Assembly: GCF_001011035.1 (NCBI RefSeq)
Contig: NZ_CP011492.1
Coordinates: forward strand, 5,067,001-5,131,000
DNA length: 64,000 nt
Source: Streptomyces sp. CNQ-509
Lineage (GTDB): Bacteria; Actinomycetota; Actinomycetes; Streptomycetales; Streptomycetaceae
Reading direction: 5' to 3'
Shown here: positions 17,954 to 26,239 of the stretch, piece after piece
Layout: each line of letters opens with the position of its first letter
Position numbering within the stretch: the first letter of the stretch is position 1
Notes under the pieces: generated by a model
What the model saw: the letters and a program-made list of their open reading frames with translations, nothing else
The model's database searches: none
Told to the model about the DNA's origin: nothing
Translations under genes and position numbers: made by a program

Positions 17954-19117
17954 TCAGCCGACGGTCTCTTCGGGCTCCGCGACGGTCGCGGTGGCCGAGG
18001 GCTCGGGGGCCGGGGACTCCGAGATGTTGGCGCTCGGATTCGATGACGGGCCCTCCTGCGGCGGCCCTTCGCTGCCACCGTTCTCGCTGCCGCCGTCGGG
18101 GTCACCGCCGCCGGTCTCGCCGCCGGAGCCGCTCGAACCGCCCGTGCTCCCGCCCGGGTCCGTGCCCGGGTCGGTCGGCGACGGGCTCGGGCTGGTCGGC
18201 TCCTCCGAGGCGCCGCCCGTGCTGCCCCCGGAGGAGCCGCCCGTGCCGCCGGTCGCGCCACCGGGGGTGCCCACGCTCGTGCCCAGCCGGTTCGAGCAGT
18301 ACGACGCCATCGCCGCCGGTGAGCCGGCCGCCTGCTCCAGGACACGCAGCCGCTGCTGGCCCGGCATCGGGCCCGTACCGGCCTGCGCGGCGAGGTAGTC
18401 GCGGCAGAGTTGGTCGAGGACGGCGTCCGCGTCCGCCATGTTCGGCGGCTCGTTGCCGCGTACGTCGCCGATGACACCGCGGCCCGGCAGATCCGTGTCC
18501 GTACCGCGGCTGTGGTCCTGGGAGTCCTTGCCGTCCTTGCCGGAGTCCTTGTCCTTGCCGTCCTTGTCCGACCCCTTGCCGTCCTCCGGGGCGGAGCCGT
18601 TCTCCTTCTCGCCGCCGGGGGGCTCCGCCGACGACGTGGCGCCCACGCTCGGCGACCGGTTGCCCCCGGTGTCCTGGATGAACGACGGCGACGGCAGCAC
18701 ACCCGCGCTGGAGGCCACCGCGACCCCGCCCAGCGCACACGCCGCCACCGCGCCCACGACGCTCAGCCGCAGCGACCGCAGCCGCGCCACGACGCCGGAA
18801 CGGTGCCGCCCGCGGCGCCCGTCGAACGGCGACTCGGCGGCGAACTCCGCGGCCGACGCCGGGCTGGGGCTCTCCTGCGCCGCCCGGAACGCCGCCAGTG
18901 CGGCCTGTTCGCCCGGCATCCGGCCGTTCGCGTCCGGACGGCCCGACTCCGCCACCCGCGCCAGCACGGCGGCCAGCCGCTCGGCGGCGGCCCGGTCCTC
19001 GGGCGACCAGTGCTTACGTCCTCGCCGGCCGTTGCCGTCCGCGAAGTCGAGCGGCTCGCCGCGAAGCAGTCGCTCCGCGACGTCCTCGTCGAGCCAGCCG
19101 TACCGGTCGTCCACCAT
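17954..19117 (-). CDS. Membrane-anchored anti-sigma-like protein with disordered exterior
   Basis: 387 aa. An N-terminal cytosolic part (residues 1 to about 125) is helical with no zinc-binding HxxxCxxC motif. One membrane helix follows (about 130-152, SVVGAVAACALGGVAVASSAG). The extracytoplasmic part is a Lys/Asp-rich stretch, a small folded-looking segment (ADADAVLDQLCRDYLAAQAGT to SYCSNRLGT) with two cysteines, then about 110 residues of Gly/Ser/Pro/Thr repeats. The ATG overlaps the stop of the ECF sigma gene upstream (TGATG), a classic sigma/anti-sigma arrangement. It is inferred to tether that sigma factor. No anti-sigma Pfam domain is obvious. Confidence 0.65.
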   Translation of the reverse strand: MVDDRYGWLDEDVAERLLRGEPLDFADGNGRRGRKHWSPEDRAAAERLAAVLARVAESGRPDANGRMPGEQAALAAFRAAQESPSPASAAEFAAESPFDGRRGRHRSGVVARLRSLRLSVVGAVAACALGGVAVASSAGVLPSPSFIQDTGGNRSPSVGATSSAEPPGGEKENGSAPEDGKGSDKDGKDKDSGKDGKDSQDHSRGTDTDLPGRGVIGDVRGNEPPNMADADAVLDQLCRDYLAAQAGTGPMPGQQRLRVLEQAAGSPAAMASYCSNRLGTSVGTPGGATGGTGGSSGGSTGGASEEPTSPSPSPTDPGTDPGGSTGGSSGSGGETGGGDPDGGSENGGSEGPPQEGPSSNPSANISESPAPEPSATATVAEPEETVG

Positions 19118-19761
19118 CACATTTCCTTAAGCGTCCGCGCGGCTGATTGCGTCACACCGCCAGGCTGCTGCCCTTCCCCGGGCGGAACGTCCCCCTCTTC
19201 CTGCGGCCGCTCTATAAGCGCGGTCAACTGCTTGAGGCCGCGATGCGCCGCCGTACGCACCGCGCCCGGGCTCTTGCCCAGGACTTCGGCGGTGCGCTTG
19301 GCGTCCAGTCCCATGATCACGCGCAGCACCACGACTTCGGCGTAGTCGCGGGGCAGTCGTGCGATGAAGGCCATCGTGCGGCCCGTACCCAGCGCCTCGA
19401 TCGCCTCCTCCGCGGTGTCCGAGTCCGCGGGCCGGTCGGCGAGCTGCGTCTCGTCGCCGCCGGAGACGGGCCTGCGGGAGCGCATCCGCACGTGGTCGAG
19501 TGCGCGGTTGCGCGCTATGCGCGCGGCCCAGCCGCGGAAGCGGTCGGCGTCCCCGCTGAACGAGCCGAGGTCGCGGGCGATCTGCAGCCACGCCTCCGAG
19601 GTCACGTCCTCCGCGTCGCCGTCGCCGACGAGGCTGCGCACGTATCCGAGCAGGCGAGGGTGCACCGTCCGGAACACGATGCGGAACGCTGCCTCGTCAC
19701 CACGCTGAGCAGCGTGCACCGCGCCGGACAGCGCGGCGTCTTCCGCGTATTCCCCCTGCAC
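19117..19761 (-). CDS. ECF-type RNA polymerase sigma factor
   Basis: 214 aa. Region 2 (RGDEAAFRIVFRTVHPRLLGYVRSLVGDGDAEDVTSEAWLQIARDLGSF, about residues 20-68) and region 4 (IARLPRDYAEVVVLRVIMGLDAKRTAEVLGKSPGAVRTAAHRGLKQL, about 132-178) are intact. The sequence is close to the sigma factor at 16978, implying duplication. The start is GTG 19761 without a clear ribosome-binding site. The stop overlaps the anti-sigma-like start, so both are made in step. Promoter-like motifs of shared sequence flank the locus at 16764, 20070 and 20208 and are candidates for its regulon. Confidence 0.88.
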   Translation of the reverse strand: MQGEYAEDAALSGAVHAAQRGDEAAFRIVFRTVHPRLLGYVRSLVGDGDAEDVTSEAWLQIARDLGSFSGDADRFRGWAARIARNRALDHVRMRSRRPVSGGDETQLADRPADSDTAEEAIEALGTGRTMAFIARLPRDYAEVVVLRVIMGLDAKRTAEVLGKSPGAVRTAAHRGLKQLTALIERPQEEGDVPPGEGQQPGGVTQSAARTLKEM

Positions 19762-20069
19762 GGTGGTCAGTCGGTCCGTGGCGCCGGGAGACGCTGTTCA
19801 CGCGGACTCATCTGCGGAGCACCCCCGGATCTGGGCGGACCGTCGAGCGATAGTCGAACGAATGTCTGTGCGCCGAGTCGGCGCGCACTGCACGCTACGG
19901 CTGGTGGCGGTCCCTTCGCAACACACCGGCGGCCTCCCCACCCGACCGCATGAGGAACGGACGGGTCCGGGCAGGGCCCCCGCGGCGGCCCGGCGGCCCG
20001 CCGGGCGGGGGCAGGACGGGCCCGGGAGAAGCGGTGCGCGGGGGTTCCGCGGCACCCGCCGGCGGGGGG

Positions 20070-20102
20070 CTGTGACATTTCCGGGCCCTCTGGCGCTGAG
20101 TA
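20070..20102 (+). promoter_or_regulatory. ECF-type promoter-like motif B
   Basis: CTGTGACA (20070-20077), 17 bp, then GCTGAGTA (20095-20102). It precedes a strong terminator hairpin by about 40 nt, so any transcript would be short. Confidence 0.5.
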
Positions 20103-20105
20103 ATA

Positions 20106-20187
20106 CAGCGGGCCCGAACGGGCACCCGCGACTGAGGCCGACGGCCGGAGCAGCTCCTGTGGGGGGTAGCGGCTCCGGCCGTCTTCT
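20106..20187 (+). ncRNA. Candidate small RNA or attenuated leader after motif B
   Basis: Roughly 80 nt lie between the predicted start after motif B and the end of the terminator at 20140-20187. No coding sequence is present. The alternative is an attenuated leader of the amidase gene starting at 20292. Inference only. Confidence 0.35.
20140..20187 (+). terminator. Intrinsic terminator-like hairpin
   Basis: GACGGCCGGAGC (20140-20151) pairs perfectly with GCTCCGGCCGTC (20172-20183), loop 20 nt, followed by TTCTTT. This is one of the few hairpins in the window with a U-rich tail. It lies between the divergent ECF and amidase genes, where no terminator for a protein gene is needed. Confidence 0.65.
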
Positions 20188-20207
20188 TTGTGCCGGTCAG
20201 GGCGGGA

Positions 20208-20240
20208 CTGTCACGTTTTCGACCCCGGCGGCGCTGTACG
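20208..20240 (+). promoter_or_regulatory. ECF-type promoter-like motif C, in front of the amidase
   Basis: CTGTCACG (20208-20215), 17 bp, then GCTGTACG (20233-20240), about 50 bp before the chosen amidase start. It matches motifs A and B in both boxes and in spacing. Confidence 0.5.
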
Positions 20241-20291
20241 TGTGTCAAGCGTGAGCGAACGTCAGATGTGAGCGAACCGAAGGGGCGGAAT

Positions 20292-22988
20292 GTGAGTCCG
20301 CGTAGATCCCATGCGTACCGGCCGTTGAGCCTGCGCAGACGTGCCTGGCTGACGCTGGGCGCGGTCGTGCTCGGCGGTGCCGGCGTGATCACCGTCGCCG
20401 TGGCGGACCCCGGCTCCGGCTCCGGCGACCCGGCGGCGGCCGGGCTGGAGCCGCGCAAGCCGGCGGTGCACGGCGTCGACCTGACCGGGGACGGCGCCCG
20501 GCAGGAGGTGGACCGTACCGGGACCGAGCAGTTCTCGATGGTCGGCATCTCCTGGAGCAACGAACGCCGCGACCTCGGCGGCGCCGCCGAGGTGCGCACC
20601 CGTTCGGCCGAGACCGGCACCTGGAGCGACTGGCGCACCCTCGACACGGACGGCGGCCCGGCCACCGACGACCTGAGCCCCGCCATGCGCGGCAGCACCG
20701 AGCCGCTCTGGGTCGGCCCGTCGGACGGCGTCGAGGCGCGGGTCGTACGCGCGGACGGTACGAGCACGCCGCTGCCCGCCGGCATGGAGGTAGCCCTCGT
20801 CGACCCCGGAGTCACGCAGGAGGAGGCCGAGGAGGCGCGGGCCGCCGGCGTCGGCACGGACGCGGGCACGGAGACGGCACCGGTCGCGCAGGCGGCCGCG
20901 GTGACCGCGCCGGAGTCCGGCGCGGCTTCGTCCTCTTCGTCCTCGTACGGCACCGACATGGCCCCCGCCGCCGCCGTGACCCAGGCGGACCCGGGCCCGG
21001 CGCCCGACTCGCCCGTGACCCCGCCGCCGGTCATCCGCCGGGCCGGCTGGGGCGCCGACGAGTCGCTGGTCGAGGACCCGCCGACGTACAACCCCGACGG
21101 CATCAAGGCCGCGCTGGTGCACCACACCGCGCAGGCCGTGAACTACTCGTGCGCCGAGTCCGCCGCCATCGTCCGCTCCATCTTCCTCATGCACGTGAAC
21201 GGGAACGGCTGGAACGACGTCGGCTACAACTTCCTCGTCGACAAGTGCGGCCGCATCTTCGAGGGCCGCGCCGGCGGCATCGACCAGCCGGTGCTGGGCG
21301 CGCACACCAGCAACTTCAACAGCCACTCCACCGGCATCTCCATCCTCGGCGACTACCACACGTTCAGCTACCCCTCCCGGGCGTCGCTGGAGGCCGTCTC
21401 GCGCATCGCCGCGTGGAAGCTCGGCCAGTACGGCGTGAGCCCCACCGGCAGCACGTCGCTGACGCCGATGAAGCTCGACGCGGACGACAACTTCATCCCC
21501 GCCGGTCCCCCGAAGACCATGAAGAACATCTCCGGTCACAAGGACGCCCGGTTCCGCCCGGACGGCGCGGACGCGGACGTCAACGTCACCGCCTGCCCCG
21601 GCGACCGGCTCTACGCCAAGCTGGGCCAGATCCGCGCCATGGCCGCCGCCCCCGGTGCCTCCCACGCCCTGCCCACCCGGGACTTCAACGGCGACGGCCG
21701 CGGTGACCTCGTCGCCGGTACGCCGCGGGCCAACGGCGGCGGCAAGACCGGCTCCGGCGCGGTGTTCGTCGTCCCCGGCGGCGAGAACGGCCCGGTGGCG
21801 AGCGCCAAGCGCAGCATCACCCAGAACAGCACCGGCGTGCCGGGCACGGCCGTGGCGGGCGACGCGTGGGGCACCGACACCGAGTGGGGCGACGTCAACA
21901 ACGACGGCATCGCCGACCTCCTCGTCGGCGCCCCGAACAAGGACGACGCCACCGGACACGCCGACGCCGGCGTGATCACCGTCCTGTACGGTCCGGGGCT
22001 GAACTCCGGCAAGAACCTCGTCCTCGGCGACGGCTTCTCGCCGGCCGGCGCCAAGTTCGGCTCCGCGGTCGCCGCCGGCGACTTCGACGGCGACGGCCGC
22101 GACGAGGTGCTCGGCGTCGGCGCCGAGGCGTGGGCCACGCACGACCTGAACGGCAACGGCCGCGAGGGCTCCTTCCCGTACGAGACGGTCGCGTACCAGG
22201 ACGCCGCCGTGGGCGACTTCAACCGCGACGGCTACGACGACGCGGCGATCACCTACCGCGACCCGAGCGGCAAGGCGCGCCTCGACATCCTGCGCGGCAC
22301 CTCGGTCGGGCTGGACGTCACCGCGAACCTCGGGGTGCCGGGCGGCCGCTCGGTGGCCACCGGGGACGTCACCGGCGACGGCTACGCCGACCTCGTCGTC
22401 GGCCAGCCCTTCGCGGGCGAGTCGGCGGCCAACACCGGCGGCCAGATCACGCTGCTGAAGGGCTCCGCGAGCGGGCTGACGACGACCGGCAAGCAGATCA
22501 TCCACCAGGGCACGGGCTCCGTGCCCGGCGCGTCCGAGGCCGGCGACGCGATGGGCTTCTCGGTCTCCGTCGGCGACGTGGACGCCAACGGCTATGCCGA
22601 CCTGCTCACCGGGGTCTACCGCGAGGACATGACCCGCGACGGCGCCAACCGCGCCGACGCCGGCACGTCCCTGCTGCTGCGCGGCGGCTCCACGGGCCTG
22701 TCGACGGCGTCCGGTTCGCCGAAGGCGTACCACCAGGACACCGCGGGGATCAGCGGGGTCACGGAGAAGGGCGACCGGCTCGGCTCCTCGGTGCTCCTGG
22801 CCGACCTGTCCGGATACGGGCGGGCGGACCTCGTCATCGGCGTGATCGGCGAGGACGCCTACGACGGCACCCTGCTGCAGCTCGACAGCGGCAGCCAGGG
22901 CGTGTCGGCGTCGGGGGCGGTGTACTACGGCAAGTCCGCGCTCGGCACGCCGACGGGCGGCCGGCTGGGCGTGGAGCTGGCGCCGTGA
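20292..22988 (+). CDS. Secreted N-acetylmuramoyl-L-alanine amidase with FG-GAP repeats
   Basis: 898 aa. A basic signal peptide (SLRRRAWLTLGAVVLGGAGVITVAVADPG) starts the protein. A beta-rich N-terminal part and an Ala/Ser-rich linker lead to a PGRP/amidase_2 domain (about residues 247-435) with zinc ligands in LVHHTA, GAHTSN and VTACPGD. Seven FG-GAP-type units follow (about 463-898), each with a calcium-loop core such as DFNGDGRGDL, DVNNDGIADL, DFDGDGRDEV and DVTGDGYADL, probably folding as a beta-propeller. It should cleave the amide bond between MurNAc and the stem peptide outside the cell. GTG 20292 has AAGGGG 7 nt upstream; GTG 20268 is possible. Confidence 0.88.
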   Translation: MSPRRSHAYRPLSLRRRAWLTLGAVVLGGAGVITVAVADPGSGSGDPAAAGLEPRKPAVHGVDLTGDGARQEVDRTGTEQFSMVGISWSNERRDLGGAAEVRTRSAETGTWSDWRTLDTDGGPATDDLSPAMRGSTEPLWVGPSDGVEARVVRADGTSTPLPAGMEVALVDPGVTQEEAEEARAAGVGTDAGTETAPVAQAAAVTAPESGAASSSSSSYGTDMAPAAAVTQADPGPAPDSPVTPPPVIRRAGWGADESLVEDPPTYNPDGIKAALVHHTAQAVNYSCAESAAIVRSIFLMHVNGNGWNDVGYNFLVDKCGRIFEGRAGGIDQPVLGAHTSNFNSHSTGISILGDYHTFSYPSRASLEAVSRIAAWKLGQYGVSPTGSTSLTPMKLDADDNFIPAGPPKTMKNISGHKDARFRPDGADADVNVTACPGDRLYAKLGQIRAMAAAPGASHALPTRDFNGDGRGDLVAGTPRANGGGKTGSGAVFVVPGGENGPVASAKRSITQNSTGVPGTAVAGDAWGTDTEWGDVNNDGIADLLVGAPNKDDATGHADAGVITVLYGPGLNSGKNLVLGDGFSPAGAKFGSAVAAGDFDGDGRDEVLGVGAEAWATHDLNGNGREGSFPYETVAYQDAAVGDFNRDGYDDAAITYRDPSGKARLDILRGTSVGLDVTANLGVPGGRSVATGDVTGDGYADLVVGQPFAGESAANTGGQITLLKGSASGLTTTGKQIIHQGTGSVPGASEAGDAMGFSVSVGDVDANGYADLLTGVYREDMTRDGANRADAGTSLLLRGGSTGLSTASGSPKAYHQDTAGISGVTEKGDRLGSSVLLADLSGYGRADLVIGVIGEDAYDGTLLQLDSGSQGVSASGAVYYGKSALGTPTGGRLGVELAP

Positions 22989-23017
22989 GGCGCTGACTCC
23001 CGGCACCACGGCCGACG

Positions 23018-23046
23018 AGGGGCCGCTCCCGGTGGGGGCGGCCCCT
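23018..23046. terminator. Terminator between amidase and hexosaminidase
   Basis: AGGGGCCGC (23018-23026) pairs with GCGGCCCCT (23038-23046) around an 11-nt loop, between two convergent genes, and can serve both. Confidence 0.6.
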
Positions 23047-23093
23047 TCGGCGTGCGTGTGGCGGCAGCGCGCCGGTGGCGGCCCGTACGCCGC

Positions 23094-24863
23094 TCAGCCC
23101 CTGCCCCGCACCGTCCCCGCCAGGTCCGCGAACTCCCCCCACCCCAGCCGGGGCTCACGCGGATCCCACACCTTCTGCGCCAGCGCCGCCAGCGGCAGCC
23201 TGACGCCCTCCGCCACCTGCTCCGGTGTCTGCGCCCCGGCGCGGTCCCCCCAGACCGCGAAGCGGGCGCCCAGCACCTTCCCCGGGCCCGCCAGCCGCTC
23301 CGGCACCGGCCGGGTGCCGCGCAGCACCGCGGGGGTCCACTCCTCGTAGATCCGCTTGCCCGTCGGGTACGTGAAGTCGTTGGGCTCGCCGAGGACGTAG
23401 TACAGGTACTCGTCGTTGAGGTTGACCAGCCGCCACCCGTCCTCCAGGAACGCCTGCGGGTCGCGCGCGAACGCCTCCTTGCCCGTCCAGTACTCGACCT
23501 CCCGGTCCCGGTCGGGGCTGACCTTCGCGCCCGGGATGAAGCCGTCGTTCCACGCCTTGACCTTCTTGCCGCGCTCCCTGACCGTGTCCGCCCGCTCGTT
23601 GAGCCAGGCGGCGTTGAGGTCGGCGACGGCCGCCCCGGCGCCGAAGCGCTCGCGGGCCGCGGCGGCCAGATCCGGGTAGCGGGCCTCGGGGTCGCTCGCC
23701 ATCAGCGCGACGTACTCGTCGCCGCCGATGTGCACGTACGGGCCGGGGAAGAGCCGCGCGTACTCCGTCAGCAGGTCGTCCACGATCCGGGCGGCGCGCG
23801 GCTCGGAGATGTCGATCGCGCCCTCCACCGGGCTGCCCTCCGGGGTCTTCAGTTGCAGGTCCGGGTGGGCGTCGAGGACCGCGCCGAGGTGGCCGGGGGA
23901 GTCGATCTCGGGGATGACGGTGATGTGCAGGTCGGCGGCGAGGTCGAGGATGTCCCTGACCTGGGCCTTGGTGAGGTGCGGGTCGGAGACCACCTCGGGG
24001 TGGCTGTCGCTCTCGATCCGGAACGCCTGGTCGTCGGAGAGGTGGAGGTGGAGCTGGTTGAGCTTGAGGTCGGCCATCTCCCGGAGGCGGTCGGAGAGCC
24101 ACGCGGCGCTGAAGTGCTTGCGGGCGATGTCGACCATGAACCCGCGCTGCCGGCGGTCGGGCCGGTCGTCGATGCGGCCCGGCGGCACGCCGCCGCCGGC
24201 GCGGGCGGCCTGGAGGAGGGTGCGGGTGCCGTAGAAGACGCCGGTGTCGGTGGCGGCGGTGACGGTCGCGCGGCCGTCGGCGACGTCGATGCGGTACGCC
24301 TCGGGGCCGCCGGCGCGGCCGGGGTCGAGCCGGAGGCGGATGTCGCCGCCGCGCTGCCCGGAATCCGGCGGCCCGTCGCCGCCGGGGGCCTTCGCGTAGA
24401 GCATGCCGAGTTCCGCGGCGAGGCGCATGGACTCGTCGGTGAGCGCGTCGTCCTCGGCGATGACGACGGCGCGGTCGGCGGGCCGCCAGCCGGTGCCGTC
24501 GGCGCGCTCGTAGGAGCGGACGGCGGGGACGGTGCGGGGGTCGGGCAGGGGTGTGCCGCGGTCGCCGCGGGGCGGGGCGGGGAAGTCCTCGCCGCCGGGC
24601 GTGGGCGTGGCGGGCGCCTGGCCCTGCCCGGTGCGGTGGGCGGCGGCGCCGACGCCGGAGCGGGGGGTGCCGTCGCCGTCACCGCCGTCGAGTACGGGGC
24701 GGAGGGCGAGGAGGACGGCGGCGGTGGCCAGGACGGTGGCCACGGCCCAGTACAGCGCGCGCCGGGGGCCCCGGAGGGCGCGGAGCGGGCCGCCGGGGCG
24801 GTGGGCGTGCCGGCCGGCGGGGGACCGGCGCGGTGGGCGGGACGGACGCGGGGGGAATCGCAT
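23094..24863 (-). CDS. GH20 beta-N-acetylhexosaminidase, membrane-anchored or secreted
   Basis: 589 aa. A Pro/Arg-rich cytosolic N-terminus precedes one hydrophobic helix (about residues 37-56, LYWAVATVLATAAVLLAL), then a Gly/Asp/Thr linker, a GH20b domain (about 120-215) and the catalytic barrel. The substrate-assisted pair is HIGGDEY (Asp-Glu, about residues 382-388). It releases terminal GlcNAc or GalNAc from chitin oligomers or muropeptide sugars outside the cell. It stands alone and converges with the peptidoglycan amidase, so wall turnover is a plausible role. The ATG has GGAAGG about 10 nt upstream. Confidence 0.88.
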   Translation of the reverse strand: MRFPPRPSRPPRRSPAGRHAHRPGGPLRALRGPRRALYWAVATVLATAAVLLALRPVLDGGDGDGTPRSGVGAAAHRTGQGQAPATPTPGGEDFPAPPRGDRGTPLPDPRTVPAVRSYERADGTGWRPADRAVVIAEDDALTDESMRLAAELGMLYAKAPGGDGPPDSGQRGGDIRLRLDPGRAGGPEAYRIDVADGRATVTAATDTGVFYGTRTLLQAARAGGGVPPGRIDDRPDRRQRGFMVDIARKHFSAAWLSDRLREMADLKLNQLHLHLSDDQAFRIESDSHPEVVSDPHLTKAQVRDILDLAADLHITVIPEIDSPGHLGAVLDAHPDLQLKTPEGSPVEGAIDISEPRAARIVDDLLTEYARLFPGPYVHIGGDEYVALMASDPEARYPDLAAAARERFGAGAAVADLNAAWLNERADTVRERGKKVKAWNDGFIPGAKVSPDRDREVEYWTGKEAFARDPQAFLEDGWRLVNLNDEYLYYVLGEPNDFTYPTGKRIYEEWTPAVLRGTRPVPERLAGPGKVLGARFAVWGDRAGAQTPEQVAEGVRLPLAALAQKVWDPREPRLGWGEFADLAGTVRGRG

Positions 24864-25073
24864 GGGTGGGGACCTTCCGGAGGGCCACGGCAGAGCGTGG
24901 GGACGCGAAGCAGCACTCCTGTCGATTCAGTGCGACAAACCTCCTCTTCCGGGTGAACCGCCGGCCGGCACCACCGGAACGTTCGGTTCCGGCCGCTAGC
25001 GTGGCGCATCGCTGTTCGACCGTAACCGCCCCCGGTACGCCCCCACGCACCCGGCACGCCCCAGGGAGCCACC

Positions 25074-25601
25074 CTGCCCACACCCACCCCCCGAGCGACG
25101 CGCGCCGCAGCCCCCGCGGCCGACCCCGCGCGGCTGGCGGCCTTCAACGCGGCACCCGCCGCCGACGCCGAGCGCACCCTCCTCGGCTGCCTCCACGACC
25201 GGGACTGGGCCCGCCGCCTCACCGCCCACCGCCCGTACCCCGACCTCGGCGCCCTGCTCGCCGCCGCCGACGAGGCCAGCTACGACCTCGCTCCCGGCGC
25301 CGTCGCGGGCGCGCTGGCCGACGAGGCGACCGCACCGCCCGCGGCGGCGGGCCCCGCCGAGCGCACGGCGCTGCGGGCCGCGCACGCCGCGTACGAGAGC
25401 CGCTTCGGCCACTCCTTCGTCCTCTGCCTCGACGGCTGCCCCGAGGACGAACGTCTGGACCACACCCTGGCCGCCATCCGCACCCGCCTCGGCAACGAGC
25501 CCGACGAGGAACGCCTCGTGGCCGCCGACGAACTCCGCCGCCGGGCCCGCGCCCGCCTCGCCCGGCTCGTCGCCCCGGGGGCCGGCCCGGCTGCCGTCTG
25601 A
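25074..25601 (+). CDS. uraD: UraD-like (OHCU decarboxylase family) protein with CTG start
   Basis: 175 aa. FNAAPAADAERTLLGCL (residue 24 on), RPYPDLGALLAAADEASYDL, AAHAAYESRFGHSFVLCLDG and IRTRLGNEPDEERLVAADELRRRARARL match OHCU decarboxylases, which act in urate breakdown to S-allantoin. Between an in-frame TAA at 25023 and the conserved core there is no ATG, GTG or TTG. CTG 25074 has AGGGAG (25063-25068) 5 nt upstream and is the only sensible start. The catalytic HPRIG loop of true decarboxylases is not found; the corresponding place reads ALADEATAPPAA. Activity is therefore doubtful and a diverged role is possible. Confidence 0.7.
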   Translation: MPTPTPRATRAAAPAADPARLAAFNAAPAADAERTLLGCLHDRDWARRLTAHRPYPDLGALLAAADEASYDLAPGAVAGALADEATAPPAAAGPAERTALRAAHAAYESRFGHSFVLCLDGCPEDERLDHTLAAIRTRLGNEPDEERLVAADELRRRARARLARLVAPGAGPAAV

Positions 25602-25858
25602 CGGCTGTCCGACGGTGAAAACCCGCCACGGGCACCGGTGCCAAAGACGGACGCAACCACCCGGATCCCCACGCCTGCCAGCGCGGTTAGGCCACGCGCG
25701 TGCCTGATTGATCACACCTGCACCCCCATGGCCGATGTGCCGACGCGCCGTCGCTACGATGGCGAAGGCCGGTGGACCGTACCCGGCCGGGTCATGACCG
25801 ACAGTGCAGTACCCAGCCCTGACGGCCGGCCCCCGATCAGTTTCCGGAGGGTTTTTCC
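25602..25858 (+). promoter_or_regulatory. Promoter region of sdhCDAB
   Basis: This 257-bp gap holds a -10-like TACGAT (25754-25759), so a leader of about 95 nt is expected. TTCCGGAGGG is the ribosome-binding site for sdhC. No further gene is visible. Confidence 0.4.
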
Positions 25859-26239
25859 GTGCCGGCTGGAACGCTCTACCGCGGCCGGGAAGGCATGTGG
25901 TCCTGGGTGGCGCACCGCGTCACCGGCGTCCTCATCTTCTTCTTCCTGTTCGTCCACGTCCTCGACACCTCGCTGGTGCGGGTGTCGCCCGAGGCGTACG
26001 ACGACGTGGTGGCCACGTACAAGACGCCGATCGTGTCGCTGCTGGAGTACGGGCTGGTCGCCGCCGTCCTCTTCCACGCGCTCAACGGGCTGCGCGTCAT
26101 CGCCGTCGACTTCTGGTCGAAGGGGCCCCGGCTGCAGAAGCCGATGCTGTGGATCGTGGTCGGGATCTGGGCGGTGCTGATGGCCGGGGCGATCTACCCG
26201 GTGCTGGGCCACACCGCGCGCGAGCTGTTCGGGAGCTGA
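25859..26239 (+). CDS. sdhC: Succinate dehydrogenase cytochrome b556 subunit
   Basis: 126 aa with three membrane helices (about residues 18-38, 60-80 and 95-115). WSWVAHRVTGVLIFFFLFVHVLDT carries the quinone-site Ser/Arg region and a likely haem His; ALNGLRVIAVDF is the second family motif. It anchors succinate dehydrogenase in the membrane and passes electrons to menaquinone. It is the first gene of sdhCDAB; GTG 25859 has CGGAGGG upstream and its stop overlaps sdhD. Confidence 0.93.
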   Translation: MPAGTLYRGREGMWSWVAHRVTGVLIFFFLFVHVLDTSLVRVSPEAYDDVVATYKTPIVSLLEYGLVAAVLFHALNGLRVIAVDFWSKGPRLQKPMLWIVVGIWAVLMAGAIYPVLGHTARELFGS

